Below, piece after piece: positions 22,401 through 32,130 of a stretch of DNA of 64,000 bases (positions are counted from its first letter, which is position 1; each line of letters starts with the position of its first letter). The notes below the pieces were generated by a model, which was not told the DNA's origin, did not search any database, and saw only the letters and a program-made list of their open reading frames with translations. This DNA comes from Chrysophaeum taylorii (Eukaryota; Sar; Pelagophyceae; Pelagomonadales; Pelagomonadaceae), in NCBI GenBank assembly GCA_029834535.1, contig JAQMWT010000667.1:1-64000 (forward strand), given 5' to 3'. The translations under genes and the position numbers were made by a program.

Positions 22401-23626
22401 GGATAATGGAAATGAGTTCGCGAACAGGTTATTTCGCACGTTTGTTCGTCAATTCAACGTACGTTATCGTACTACCCTTCCGTATCACCCTCAGAGTAAT
22501 CATACTGAGCGTGTCAATCGATTCATCAAAGCCTTCTTGCGAGCTGCGATCGATGAACAGCGTCAGCCAGATTGGTCGGATTTCCTCCCATATGTGTCAT
22601 TCATGTACAATAGGATGTACATTCCGGGAACGAAGATTTCACATTTCATGATGCGTACTGGCTAGCAACCCCTGTTACCACCCGATTACAATTTTTTGAG
22701 TGAACAGCGTGATCTACCGCAATCACGTCATCAGATTTTGGTGGACTTTAAGAACAAGTTTGAATTTTACAGTCGACTCGTTACACGAGCTCACCAGAAA
22801 GCACAGGAGAGTCAAAAACTCAACTATGATGCCCACCAAATTGGCATCCAGTTTTCCTCAGGTGATTATGTTCTGCGTTTCGTGCCTAAGACACGCCACA
22901 AGCTATGGCCCATTTGGCGCGGACCTTACATGGTTACTAGAAAGATCCCCCCCGTCGTTTACGAAATTCAAGACGTCAACGACGATGATGCTGAATCGGT
23001 TGTAGTATCTGTACAACAGATTGTGCCTTTGAAAGTGCCAACCATCGACACTTCTTCAGCCCCTCTGCATTTACCTTCAGACCGCGACCGGTTCAAACAT
23101 GGCAAGTTCGTGATTTTCAGGGTGAAAGGACGATCCAACGCGTGGAAGAAGCGTATCTATGTTGCCGAAGTCTACGAAGAATATGACCACGACAATGATA
23201 CAGTTGCGCTTCACTACTATACCGATTTGGGACCGCGCGATGATCCTCGCGTCTTCGATCCTACTAAGCCTCTGGCTGAGCGACGCTTAAGACCAGAATA
23301 CAAAGATCCGGACGGAGGCAGCTTCACACGCCTACGACCAAACATGGAGGGCTGTGAACCCTGTGTGACTGATTTTCGCCCGGATGAAATCGGTGTTCTC
23401 GTCACTAACTTCGGTCTCCACAGCAACAAAGTTCCTGCTGATGTAGCTGACCGAGCTTATCGTACCATTCGTGAGCGTGACCTTCGTCACCCTTAAAGTC
23501 GAGGACGACTTCATCTCAAGTAGGGGGCTCCTGTGGCAGTAACGCCCAATCCCCCCACTTGCCTGCCTGCCACCTGACTTACCCTGATTGTTGCTCTGGT
23601 ATTGACCTTGCACTTATGGGGGGGGG

Positions 23627-23864
23627 TGTCATCTTGACACCCTCACCTGCGCTTCCACTGGACCCAATGTACCGGGCATTTGTATTGCTTTCTTGCTGTC
23701 TTCTTGATATTACCCTCAATTGGTTGTCCGATTTTCGTGATGGCGTGAGGTATTGCGCGGAGATCGGGCGTGTGGTGGTTTCGCCCGCGGTTCGGGTTGG
23801 GAGAAAGGGTTGTTGAGGCCCCTGGTCCGGCCAGGAGGGGCGGGTATCTGAGAAAACCACTACA
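23627..23864 (+). repeat. 3' LTR of the gypsy element
   Basis: Begins TGTCATC right after a G-run (23618-23626) that could be the polypurine tract, and ends CTACA. Its 238 bp agree with the summed length of the inverted LTR at 107-249 plus 2331-2422. Confidence 0.75.
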
Positions 23865-24057
23865 CTAACCACCATCATCCCCCATCAATGCCCCTCTCGA
23901 ACACAAACCTTCTTCAAACACCTTCGCAAAACCCTCATCGCATTCGTTACAACCCCCAGCATTTGCCCTACGTCACGTCATTCGCAACGCACTTATGAAA
24001 CGGATAGCCCCCCATCAGGAGCCCCTGCGTTAGCCCTTCTTAATTAGGTTACACACC

Positions 24058-24702
24058 ATGGCGCCTAAATATGGCTCGCTTTCGGACGACGACGACGACG
24101 GCGATAAAGCCCCGCCACCCTACCTCGCAGCGGGCCTCCTCTACTTGTGCGTCATCCTCTGCGGCATCTATGCCGACGGCCTCGCGCGACCCTCGCCCTC
24201 AACCTCCCTCCTCTTCAAGTCGAGCATCATGGCCGACCTCGCCATGTGCGGCTCCGACGCCTGCCTCGCCGTAATACTCGCCCGCGTCCTCGGGACATCG
24301 ACAACCGCCGTTATCGCCGCCGCACTCCGACTCCTGCAGACAGCGGTCTACGCGTCGGCGGGCATTCTAGCCCTCGTCGCCGCGATGATCGTCCCAAACT
24401 CTGCCGACCTCTGCCTCAGACTCCACGCTTCGGCCTATCAAGTCGCCCTCGTCTTCTTCGGCCTCTCCTGCGTCCTCAACGGCCTCCTCATGCTCCGACG
24501 TCACACGCACCCACCCCGACCCTTCGGTGCCCTCTTCGTCCTCGCTGGCGTTGGCTACGTCCTTGACTCCCTCGGCCTCCTCTTCCTCCCTGTCTACGAC
24601 GGATCCCTCTCTCCAATATTTATGACCCCTGCCCTCGTCGCCGAGCTCGGCCTCTGCATCTGGCTCCTCTGGGTCGCCTTGCGCCGCCCGGATCCTGTGT
24701 AG
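24058..24702 (+). CDS. DUF4386-like multi-pass membrane protein
   Basis: 214 residues, ATG start. A short acidic N terminus (DDDDD near residue 10) precedes six hydrophobic segments. The order of features resembles the DUF4386 family, small integral membrane proteins known mainly from bacteria: a central YQVALVFFGLSCVLNGLLML, a short basic loop with Pro residues, then FVLAGVGYVLDSLGLLFL and a C-terminal AELGLCIWLLWVALRR. Typical members have about 210-240 residues, so length fits. Function of the family is unknown. The gene starts 193 bp after the gypsy 3' LTR. A bacterial-type family in a eukaryotic nuclear genome hints at past transfer, but codon use here is the same GC-rich pattern as its neighbours, so any transfer is old. 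The family call is from memory of the conserved pattern. Confidence 0.6.
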   Translation: MAPKYGSLSDDDDDGDKAPPPYLAAGLLYLCVILCGIYADGLARPSPSTSLLFKSSIMADLAMCGSDACLAVILARVLGTSTTAVIAAALRLLQTAVYASAGILALVAAMIVPNSADLCLRLHASAYQVALVFFGLSCVLNGLLMLRRHTHPPRPFGALFVLAGVGYVLDSLGLLFLPVYDGSLSPIFMTPALVAELGLCIWLLWVALRRPDPV

Positions 24703-27700
24703 CGAAGAAGACCTCCTCAAAACTTCTCTTAGCTTTCTTGAGGTGGTGGATGGATTTACGTCGCCGTCTCACATCTGGCCTCCTCGCGTTGTCGTTTCCA
24801 CTTCGCTTAATAATAATAATACTAATAATAATGGTATATTATAATATTGGAGTACCACCATCACCTGCGAGTCTGAAGTCAAACCCCAGCTTCTCCTGAA
24901 GCAGGCAGCAGCGTCTCCCGAAAAAAAGACCTCAACCACCGCCTTTCCCATCCATCTTTTTTCTCGCGAGCGTGATGAAGTCGTTGTGGATGGAGTCGCC
25001 ACTCACAGAGTGGCCCCGCAGGAAAATTCGTCGAAACAACAACCATCGCTGACTAATGTATGGGCCGTCCGTAGGTGCGCGATTTCAAAGCCAATATTAT
25101 GGGTGAGCGCTTATCATCATGATAGGCTCAAAGAGCCAGAATGGAAGGACGAGCACATATTTATAATTTTTAAATGGTATAAGCTTGCAGCATTCCCAGG
25201 CGGAAAGATTGAGCTGCCGCACAGCACGACGACGAATCTCGTCAACCACCCAAGTGCCAGCAGCAGATTTTTTTCTTCGGCCAAATGGGGCGCCATACTT
25301 TTGCGGCGGCAAATTTAAGAGACATCGGCCATTCCGTTGACTGACTCAAGCTGCTGTTTGTTGTTGTTGCCAGAGGCGGCCACTTGCATCGAAGTAATAT
25401 TATTCGGATCGATAGTACGATAGGCTACCGGTGCGCAAACGGATGATGGCACTTCGTAAAGTGAGATTCAGCGCAGGTCGAAGCTCACTCAAATCCGAGA
25501 GGAGATGATAAAATTGCAATATGAGCCTCAGCGATGGTCGGACAAATAAATGACACTTTACTCGGTGGTTCATCCAGGTCGTCTGGATGTGCTGCTGCGA
25601 TATGCACTTGGAGTCCAGAGGGCCCCGCCGACTGGCGGCTGGGACCCACATGTTCTTGCTTGCGTGTGGGCGTCAGCGTATGCAACGACAAGAACTTGGG
25701 CATGCTCGTTGATGGTCGCCGGCCTACATTCACGCTGGCATTTTCGACTTCAGATCCGTCGGTGTCGACTTCCTCATCCATTCATGAGGTCAGGGATAGC
25801 GTCATTGTCCTTCTCCTCCTCCTCATCATCATCATCATCATCATCGACGAGTTCAGGCGTAGCATTGGTATCATCATCATCATCATCATCGTCGTCGTCG
25901 GTTAGCTCGAGCAGAGCATATGATCATCATCGCTCGCTGTCTTTGGGCGCACCCCGAACAACACCGTCCGAAGATTCGTACGAGTCGTCGTCACTCTCAC
26001 CAGATTATTCGACTGTGGAATTCGTCCACATTTAGGAAGGCTTCTACTTTCCGGCGAAACTTCAACGCGTCGTGGTCGCCAAGAAGACAATGTTGAAGGC
26101 GGGTAGACCTCGTTTTTGTTGCAGAGCAACACACGGGTGCACACAGGTAGTACCAAAAATGCAAACGGCAGGACGTCAATAGAACGAGATGGGAGCCCAA
26201 TCGGCCTCGATTGCGGCTCGACGATTGATGAAGGTTCGTCACGGGGCCGAGGTTCGTGAGCGCGCGCGGATTTCGTCTGAAGGTATTCATTGCCTGTTCA
26301 GCTGCGTGAAGTTTCGTCCAAGTCATTACCAAAGCTCTCGTCCACGACGACAGATCGAGCTCAGTCTCGAGGTAGATCGGCGTCACGCAAGTGGGACGCT
26401 GCCGGGCGTCTTCGGTGGGTCTGGTCGCGGGCGATATAATCTCTGAATATGTGGAGAAATTGTGGGCGACAGACAGTCTCTTCGGTAGTCTCGGCTAGTT
26501 TAATGAACACTACTGTGGAGGACTTCCTCTGGGATATCAGTCGATGCCGCTGTTGTCCGAGTAGTGGCTGCTTGCGGCGGAGCCGAGTCGGCGGTTACAA
26601 CTCCCGTTTCGTTGGCAACGATAATCGTCGTCGTCGCGGGTTTGCACGCCTTCCACTCCAACTTTGGATCGACGAGTACAGGATTGGTAATCGAGCAATG
26701 CAACGAGCCTGGGCGTTGCATGCAAAACTCGCGTCGGTGTCGAATGGAGGTTGCAATCGCAGCGTTAAAACGCTGGCCGGCGGTAACCCGAAGATGACCC
26801 CAAAAACTCTGCGACGACATGGCTAACCGAACGGTGGTTGCCATGCTATGGAATTCGACGTCTTGAGCTGGATTCGGTGCGGCCATCGAAGCAAGAGCGC
26901 GACTTGGCGAGGGTATTGTCGGAGAGCCTGTCGATGCTGTTCCCATTCCGGCTTCCTCTGTGGTTCGCGATGCCTGTCGCGACCAATAATATAATCATGT
27001 CACGCTTGAGATCTTTCGCCCGTGCTCATTTGTTTGGACCCAATCTTCAGGAGACCAGTTTTATTCCGCGCCAGCGTGCGGAAGTCTTCGAACATGGAAG
27101 CGAAGCGCATTTTGTGGGTGTCTTCTGGTTGGAGGATCTAATATGATAGAGCACGTTCTGTTGCGGCTCGTCCTTTCGCGGCGCGGCCTAGGCCTCGACG
27201 ATCGTTATCCGAAGGAGTGGCTTGATTTCATTCTTCTGGGTTTAAATCGCGACGCGTATGGTTGCTTTCGCGGCATCCAAGTTGAGAGCTAGGGGGGCTT
27301 GAACTGCAAAAACCGTCCCGAATTGCTCGGGAGCGCGTCTGATCTTTTATGGCGTTCGTTCTCGGGCCAAAATCGATCGCTATGGTTGCTTCTCAGTAAA
27401 GGTGTGTGTGTTCGGACGAGTCGTCATCATCATGGTTTCCAGAGTAAACATCAACAAAGTGTGCGGATCACGGTATTGTTGTTGGCTCTCGAGCTCAATG
27501 CCACCCCCCCCGGCCGTATTACGCGCATCTCATCCTGTTCCTTTCGGTTTCAGCTCGAACTTGAAGGCACTTGGTAATAACCTGTTGTTGTTGCTGTGCG
27601 ACATAGGGGAGGGGCTGGTCGGCAGACTCACAACAAGTCTCTGAATTCATTCATTCATTCATCGATTTCCGGCGAGCGAGCGAGCTCGCTCGCGTTGAGC

Positions 27701-27929
27701 TGCTTCGAAGATTATTAGCATCGCGTCGAGCATCGTTGTTCATAAAGAGGTGCGCATTATAACAATAATATAAGTCGCGTCGAGCATCGTTGTTCATGTT
27801 CTTAAAACTCACGACGTCGAAAAAAATCTCGTCTAGAGGCGTCGTGCCGCCTCCTCAACTTTTTTTTCTTATCGTGGAAGAAACAACTTGAGGAGAGACT
27901 TGACGACTTCAAGTGCAAGAAGGGTAAGG
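24703..27929. other. Long gene-poor stretch with simple repeats and possible decayed minus-strand coding
   Basis: Base composition is closer to balanced than in the genes. ATC/TCA triplet runs lie at 25825-25845 and 25870-25900, and (ATTC)n at 27646-27660. A short repeat, GTCGCGTCGAGCATCGTTGTTCAT, occurs twice (27723 and 27775 areas). Open frames on the minus strand between about 25485 and 26946 read as acceptable protein in pieces, without a recognisable family. They could be a decayed or intron-containing gene. No firm gene can be called. Confidence 0.35.
25485..26946 (-). pseudogene. Possible decayed or spliced minus-strand gene, unknown family
   Basis: Separate minus-strand frames (26500-26946, 25997-26386, 25485-25781) have mixed composition without the Arg/Ser excess of shadow frames; for example FHSRIIW and ALKFRRKVEAFLNVDEF near 26010-26080. 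They do not connect in one frame. I do not recognise a domain. Confidence 0.2.
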
Positions 27930-29432
27930 ATGATACGAGGAGCGATGGTGTTTGTGTTCTTCGCCCGGGCCCGAGCATTGCGGTCGTGCGTGCGACACGT
28001 TCGGAGCACTTCGGTGGTGGGTCGCATCAGGGTCGTGGACGTGGGAGACGACGACGACGAGATGGCTTCGCGGATTCGCGCCGCGGAACGCGGTCAAGTC
28101 GTCGGATTGTACGAAGCGCCGGAAGAAGAAGAAGCGCCGTCGTTTAGGGTGGAGGACCACCACCACCGAATCAGGGTCGTGGGAGACGACGACGACGACG
28201 ACGAGATGGCTTCGCGGATTCGCGCCGCGGAACGCGGTCAAGTCGTCGGATTGTACGAAGCGCGGGAAGAAGCAGAAGCGCCGTCGTTTAGGGTGGACGT
28301 CGCGCCCGGGCACTGCCCCGGTTGCGGGGTTCGATTCCAGCGCGAGAAGGGGCTGGGGTACCTTCCTCCGCACCTCGAGGGGGGCGGCGAGGACGTCGTG
28401 TGCGAGCGGTGCCATTCGCTGAGACATAAAGGAATAACGGACGCGAGAGGCGACATCGCTCCGAAAGACTTGGAGAAACTCGTCAATCCTCGAGGGTTAG
28501 TGGTGATGTTCGTCGACCTCTTCGACATCAAGACCTTCTCCTTTCCGCGACGGGCGATCCTGGTGGCGAACAAGGTCGATCTGCTGCCGTCGGACGCGTC
28601 GAGGTCGCGGGTGAAACAGTTCGTGAGAGGAAAATTTCGTCCGCGCGACGTTTATCTCGTCTCGTGCAAGACGGGGGAGGGCGTGGGGGCCCTCGTCGAG
28701 CGCCTGAAAAGGGAACGCGGTCCCATTTACGTCTGCGGCGCCGCGAATTCCGGAAAATCGACCTTCATTAACCGCGTCGTCGGCGCCTTCCGCGGCGGAG
28801 GCAAGAAGCGCGGAGACAGGCCGTGGGGTTTGACGGCGTCGGGTATCCCCGGGACGACGATGGGCCTGATTCGCGTCACGAGCGACCTCGACTTCTACGA
28901 TACCCCGGGTATCTTTTCGGAATCTTCGCTCAATTCCGAAGAGTTGAAGTCGGTTCTGCCGCAAAAAAGAATCGAACCGCGGTGCCTCCGCGTCGGCCGC
29001 GGGAGTATCGTGTGGATCGGCGCACTCGCCAACGTCGAGGTCGTCGAGGGGAAGCCGATGTTGTTGACCTTTTTCCAAAGCGACAAGGTTACCTTGCATC
29101 AAGGCAAGAATTTTGACGTCGAAACGCACGTGGGAACTCTCGTCAAACCGCCGTTTTCGATCGAAAGATACCGGGAGATTCCCCGGGATACCTTTGTATT
29201 CGACGTCGAGGGTGTCGGCTTCGACCGCGCTGCGAAGGACGTCGTCCTCTCGGGGATTGGCTGGTTTTCCGTCACGGGATCGGGCGCCTGCAGGCTCCGG
29301 GTTCGAGCCCCGGCGGCGGACCTCCGCGACCCCCTCCTTCCCTTCGAAGCCAAAAACGCCGCATCCAAGTTCACGGGCGGCAGGGTCCTCAAGCAGCAGC
29401 AGCAGCAACGCCGCTCCAGGTCCAAGAGGTAG
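27930..29432 (+). CDS. Circularly permuted GTPase of the YqeH/NOA1 type, probably organellar
   Basis: 500 residues from the first ATG (the frame extends upstream only to a TTG). The N terminus is basic and hydrophobic (FVFFARARALRSCVRHVRS), consistent with an organelle-targeting peptide. A treble-clef zinc finger follows, CPGCG near 128-132 and CERCH near 158-162, then GTPase motifs in permuted order: NKVD (G4, 214-217), SCKTGEG (G5), GAANSGKS (G1, 270-277) and DTPG (G3, 324-327). This G4-G5-G1-G3 order with an N-terminal CxxC finger defines YqeH, NOA1/RIF1 and BPG2 proteins, which help assemble the small ribosomal subunit in bacteria, mitochondria or plastids. Residues about 32-123 are a tandem duplication of an acidic linker. 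The C terminus ends in Gln and basic runs. Which organelle it serves cannot be decided by eye. Confidence 0.88.
   Translation: MIRGAMVFVFFARARALRSCVRHVRSTSVVGRIRVVDVGDDDDEMASRIRAAERGQVVGLYEAPEEEEAPSFRVEDHHHRIRVVGDDDDDDEMASRIRAAERGQVVGLYEAREEAEAPSFRVDVAPGHCPGCGVRFQREKGLGYLPPHLEGGGEDVVCERCHSLRHKGITDARGDIAPKDLEKLVNPRGLVVMFVDLFDIKTFSFPRRAILVANKVDLLPSDASRSRVKQFVRGKFRPRDVYLVSCKTGEGVGALVERLKRERGPIYVCGAANSGKSTFINRVVGAFRGGGKKRGDRPWGLTASGIPGTTMGLIRVTSDLDFYDTPGIFSESSLNSEELKSVLPQKRIEPRCLRVGRGSIVWIGALANVEVVEGKPMLLTFFQSDKVTLHQGKNFDVETHVGTLVKPPFSIERYREIPRDTFVFDVEGVGFDRAAKDVVLSGIGWFSVTGSGACRLRVRAPAADLRDPLLPFEAKNAASKFTGGRVLKQQQQQRRSRSKR
28024..28297 (+). repeat. In-frame tandem duplication inside the YqeH/NOA1-like gene
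   Basis: Two units (28024-28162 and 28167-28297) share nearly all bases over about 130 bp, including GATGGCTTCGCGGATTCGCG and GTCGTCGGATTGTACGAAGC. They differ in a few positions and in the length of the GAC run encoding poly-Asp. The duplication keeps frame. Confidence 0.9.
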
Positions 29433-29472
29433 CTTCTCTGCGCCTTCTCCTCCTACAAGCCGCCCTTCTTTC

Positions 29473-29481
29473 CTACGACAT

Positions 29482-29512
<31 letters not shown>

Positions 29513-29973
29513 TGCTTCATTATTATTATTGAGGTAAATAATAAATAAATGGGGGGAAATGAGAGTGGCGAAAGTTGAGGAGGTGAGGCCAGTGCAGGAG
29601 AGGAGTTGAGTATGAGTGTCACGTAGCTTCCAGCTCGCTCAACGTCGCGAGACGAGACGTCAAAACTCATCATACAATAATCGGCGGCGATTTGTAGATA
29701 TTGCGCAACGTCCCTGCCAACCACGAGAAGCGTTGTTAAAAAAAAAAAAACAAGATTCTGGTCGAATACCACGCTCGCGTTTGCCAGCTCCATTCGGTTG
29801 AAATCAAAGATGTCGCGCGGCTTCAAGATTGTAGGACTTTCCAGGAGTCGGCGAGGTACATCATCGAGGACGGCACCGACTATTACTTTTTTGTATTCGT
29901 CAAGCAGCCTCCGGCGCGCGTCGCTCTCGTCGTCGTATAACGACGACGAGAGCTTTCTCTTGATCACTGACAT
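29473..29973 (-). CDS. Doubtful hypothetical protein
   Basis: 166 residues from an ATG at 29971-29973. The first part (KRKLSSSLYDDESDARRRLL and on to DIFDFNRMELANASVVFDQN) reads as real protein. It then passes through a 12-base homopolymer (29738-29749) encoding Phe-Phe-Phe-Leu and ends in an (Arg-Glu)n run from a CT microsatellite at 29485-29513. The frame may have been extended by errors or decay after the homopolymer. No family recognised; it could be a remnant. Confidence 0.25.
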
Positions 29974-30620
29974 CCTTTGTCTTCTGTCGATAGTGCAGCT
30001 TCCCTCGCCGAAGCTTTCGATCTCTTGTGAATTCAACAGCAGCGATGGCGGCTGCGTGTCGGGAGCCGAGCGGAGCTCCAGCCAACGACTGCGAAAGAAT
30101 TCCTCGAGCGGTGCTGGTCCGTGTTGCTCTGTAAGGCCCCAAGTTCAGCAAAAGGATCGCCGAGAGATAGTCTGGTATAAAAATCGCAAGGGCTGAGTCG
30201 CCTTTGGACCCGGATTGAAATTTTCGCAAGCGCCTCTCTCGTCAACGTCGTGTTGACTGACCACCGACAATAGACGATCAAACGACAACAGCGGGTCTCT
30301 CGCCGATGATCACCGCGATTCAAGCCGGCAACCTCCTGCGTTTACTGACTGCTCGAGAATGGAGCCGACATCAACTTGGCCGGCCGGGAATTTCGGTTCG
30401 ACTCCTCTTCGCGTCCGTCGCGGGGCTTTACTTCGCCAGAATTTCGTTTCTGCTAGGCGTTACCCCCTTATTTATCCACTCCTAATCGTTACCCTTCCGT
30501 GCCAAATCTTCTCCGCTTTTGGGCAGCGCGACGTCAAGGCGTGTAATTAGTAGAGCTTGAGTGGTCGCGCGGCGACAGGCCTTGGAGGCGCTTTTGATCA
30601 TAAGAAAGAAGTAGCCCAGG
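29974..30620. other. Intergenic stretch with a possible ankyrin-repeat relic
   Basis: Minus-strand coding-like sequence may continue from the doubtful ORF up to about 30120. On the plus strand 30305-30435 shows ankyrin-like words (listed separately). The remainder, up to the start of the gene at 30621, has no recognised feature. Confidence 0.35.
30305..30435 (+). pseudogene. Short ankyrin-repeat-like relic
   Basis: One frame gives MITAIQAGNLLRLL, and a second frame, starting about 40 bp later, gives LLENGADINLAGRE. The latter is a typical ankyrin helix-turn signature. The two words are in different frames with no intron seen, and a stop follows soon. This is best read as a decayed ankyrin gene piece. 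Confidence 0.35.
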
Positions 30621-31151
30621 ATGTCTGGTGAGTCGTCGTCTGTTGTGACAGGGAGATATCAGGAGGACTACCCGGAGAGCTACAAGAAGGACGTGCGGCT
30701 CGAGTCTGAAGAGGAGTCGTCTAGATCGATGGCGGTCGCCGAGGGGATGCTCGAGCGCGGGGCGCGGCGCGCGGCGGCGCTGGCTACGGCGGAGGTGAGG
30801 GCGCTGACGCCGGCGGAGGTCGCCGCCGAGTACGAGTACTGCACGTGGCGGCTCTTCGGGGAGACGCCCGGTCTCGAGGTGTACGAGGAGGGGAGCGATG
30901 AGTTCGACGAGGTGTTTCGAGATAGCGTCGACGAGGTCGCCGCCTTGTGGGTAGATACGTACAACGAGCGGTTCGGGCGGGAGCCGCCCGTGGGCGTCGT
31001 CGGGTACGCGTACCCGATGCGCGGCGTGAGCCTCGCGGACCGCGTCCGATTTCGGCAGGCCTTGGACGCCGAGTACGCCCGACTCCGTGCGTCGTCCCCC
31101 CAAGAGGACTTTGGGTTCCTGTCCGTTCCGAAAGGCCTTACCCGTAATTAG
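30621..31151 (+). CDS. Hypothetical acidic helical protein
   Basis: 176 residues, ATG start. It is rich in Glu, Ala, Val and Arg, with a predicted helical middle (residues 35-110: MAVAEGMLERGARRAAALAT and an Ala/Glu-rich continuation) and a Tyr/Phe/Glu-rich second half. No signal peptide or membrane segment. No family recognised. Strong GC3 bias and balanced charges support a real gene. Its last ten codons (from GFLSVP to the stop) form the first unit of a degenerate tandem array that continues downstream to about 31400, so its natural 3' end may have been altered by repeat expansion. Confidence 0.65.
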   Translation: MSGESSSVVTGRYQEDYPESYKKDVRLESEEESSRSMAVAEGMLERGARRAAALATAEVRALTPAEVAAEYEYCTWRLFGETPGLEVYEEGSDEFDEVFRDSVDEVAALWVDTYNERFGREPPVGVVGYAYPMRGVSLADRVRFRQALDAEYARLRASSPQEDFGFLSVPKGLTRN

Positions 31152-31400
31152 ATCCGTTATTAAAGGTCGGATTTTTTTTTAGGGGTTCCTTCCTGTCCGT
31201 TCCGAAAGGCCTCCTTACCCGTGATTAGATCCGTTATTAAAGGTCGGATTTTTTTTTGGGGGTTCCTTCCTGTCCGTTCCGAAAAAAAACCTTACCCGTG
31301 ATTAGATCCGTTTTAAAGGGGGGGGGTCCTGTCCCCGTTAAGAAAGGCCCAATAACTAGATCCGTTAAAGGTCTGATAATTAAAGGTTCCTGTCCGTTAG
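31113..31400 (+). repeat. Tandem array of a 60-78 bp unit that includes the 3' end of the preceding gene
   Basis: Units begin near 31113, 31183, 31261, 31324 and 31384. Each contains GGTTCCTGTCCGTTCCGAAA, then TTACCCGTGATTAGATCCGTT and, in the first copies, AAAGGTCGGATTTTTTTTT. Later copies are more diverged and shortened. Confidence 0.88.
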
Positions 31401-31471
31401 ATAAGAACTTTTTGTAAATGAAAACCGGCCGCCGCCGAAGCTTCGTAGTAGTTTATGGGTGTGAATACTAA

Positions 31472-32011
31472 ATGCTCCGGCTGGTGATTTTGGTGTGCTC
31501 GGGCGTCGCGGGTATCCTCGCGGGCATCAAGATATCGGATAACTGGAGTTCCAAGGGCCGGCAAAGGGGCGTCGTAATTCTCGCGTCGGCGACGGGTCTC
31601 GTGTCGGGCGTGTTTTTGTGCTGGGGCATCGCGGCGAAGCGTTCCGGTTTGAACTTGACCGCCCACGCCATCGCGTTCGTGACGAGCATCGTGTACGGCT
31701 TGACCGAGCACGGTGGTCTCGGGTCGGTCGTCGTCGCGGTCTACTACCTCGTCGCGGCGTCCCGGAACGCGACGGCTTACGACGTCGTCGGCTTTTTGTC
31801 GTGGTCGTGTGCAGTCGGAGCGGCCGTCGTTCTCGGGCGCCGCAGACGGCGGAGTCCCCCCGAGGAGGAGCGGAACGGCCCCGAACAGGAGGAGGACGTT
31901 TGTTTGGGGGCTTGGTGCAAGCCCGACGACCTCGACGAGTTCGTAAGAGGCGTCGAACGCCAGGGCCGCGAACTCCGGACCCTACCGCAGCACGCCGCCG
32001 CCGAGGTGTAA
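31472..32011 (+). CDS. Hypothetical four-pass membrane protein
   Basis: 179 residues, ATG start. Hydrophobic stretches lie at about 1-18 (MLRLVILVCSGVAGILAG), 33-53, 62-100 (two close segments) and 102-121. They are followed by a basic stop-transfer run (RRRRR) and a polar C-terminal tail with CLGAWC and acidic residues. The segment pattern is that of small TMEM14-like or similar membrane proteins, but I see no diagnostic motif and make no family call. It converges on the minus-strand hydrolase gene, with 119 bp between stop codons. Confidence 0.65.
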   Translation: MLRLVILVCSGVAGILAGIKISDNWSSKGRQRGVVILASATGLVSGVFLCWGIAAKRSGLNLTAHAIAFVTSIVYGLTEHGGLGSVVVAVYYLVAASRNATAYDVVGFLSWSCAVGAAVVLGRRRRRSPPEEERNGPEQEEDVCLGAWCKPDDLDEFVRGVERQGRELRTLPQHAAAEV

Positions 32012-32130
32012 CGTAGATTAAAACGCCTCCTCCTCGGTTTAACTAACTTTGACACTCATTAAAAAAACACTCGTCGGAGCTCATTCAAAGTCAAAGTCCT
32101 CGGTTTAATAATAAACTACTTCGACGTTCA

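Larger units (their letters stand above)
14323..23864 (+). mobile_element. Broken Ty3/gypsy LTR retrotransposon carrying a cytosine methyltransferase-like domain
   Basis: The end repeats (14323-14462 and 23725-23864) share 140 bp with about six differences, begin TGTCC and end CTACA, and are followed at the 5' side by a TGG that could start a primer-binding site. Parts in order: gag-like region about 15.1-16.6 kb with a Cys/His knuckle-like segment near 16.54 kb; retropepsin-like region about 17.6-17.9 kb; DNA methyltransferase-like region about 18.7-19.4 kb; a Pro-rich linker; reverse transcriptase with YIDD and RNase H about 20.2-21.5 kb; integrase with an HHCC-type zinc region and catalytic core about 21.9-22.7 kb, then a C-terminal extension to about 23.5 kb. 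The domain order (RT before integrase) is Ty3/gypsy. It is a fossil: several interruptions (roughly five) break the coding region. End-repeat divergence of about 4 percent suggests a moderately old insertion. No target duplication was found. Confidence 0.9.

Noticed and set aside
14318-23870. Target-site duplication of the gypsy element
   Set aside because: The bases before 14323 (TTGAT) and after 23864 (CTAAC) do not match, so none is reported.
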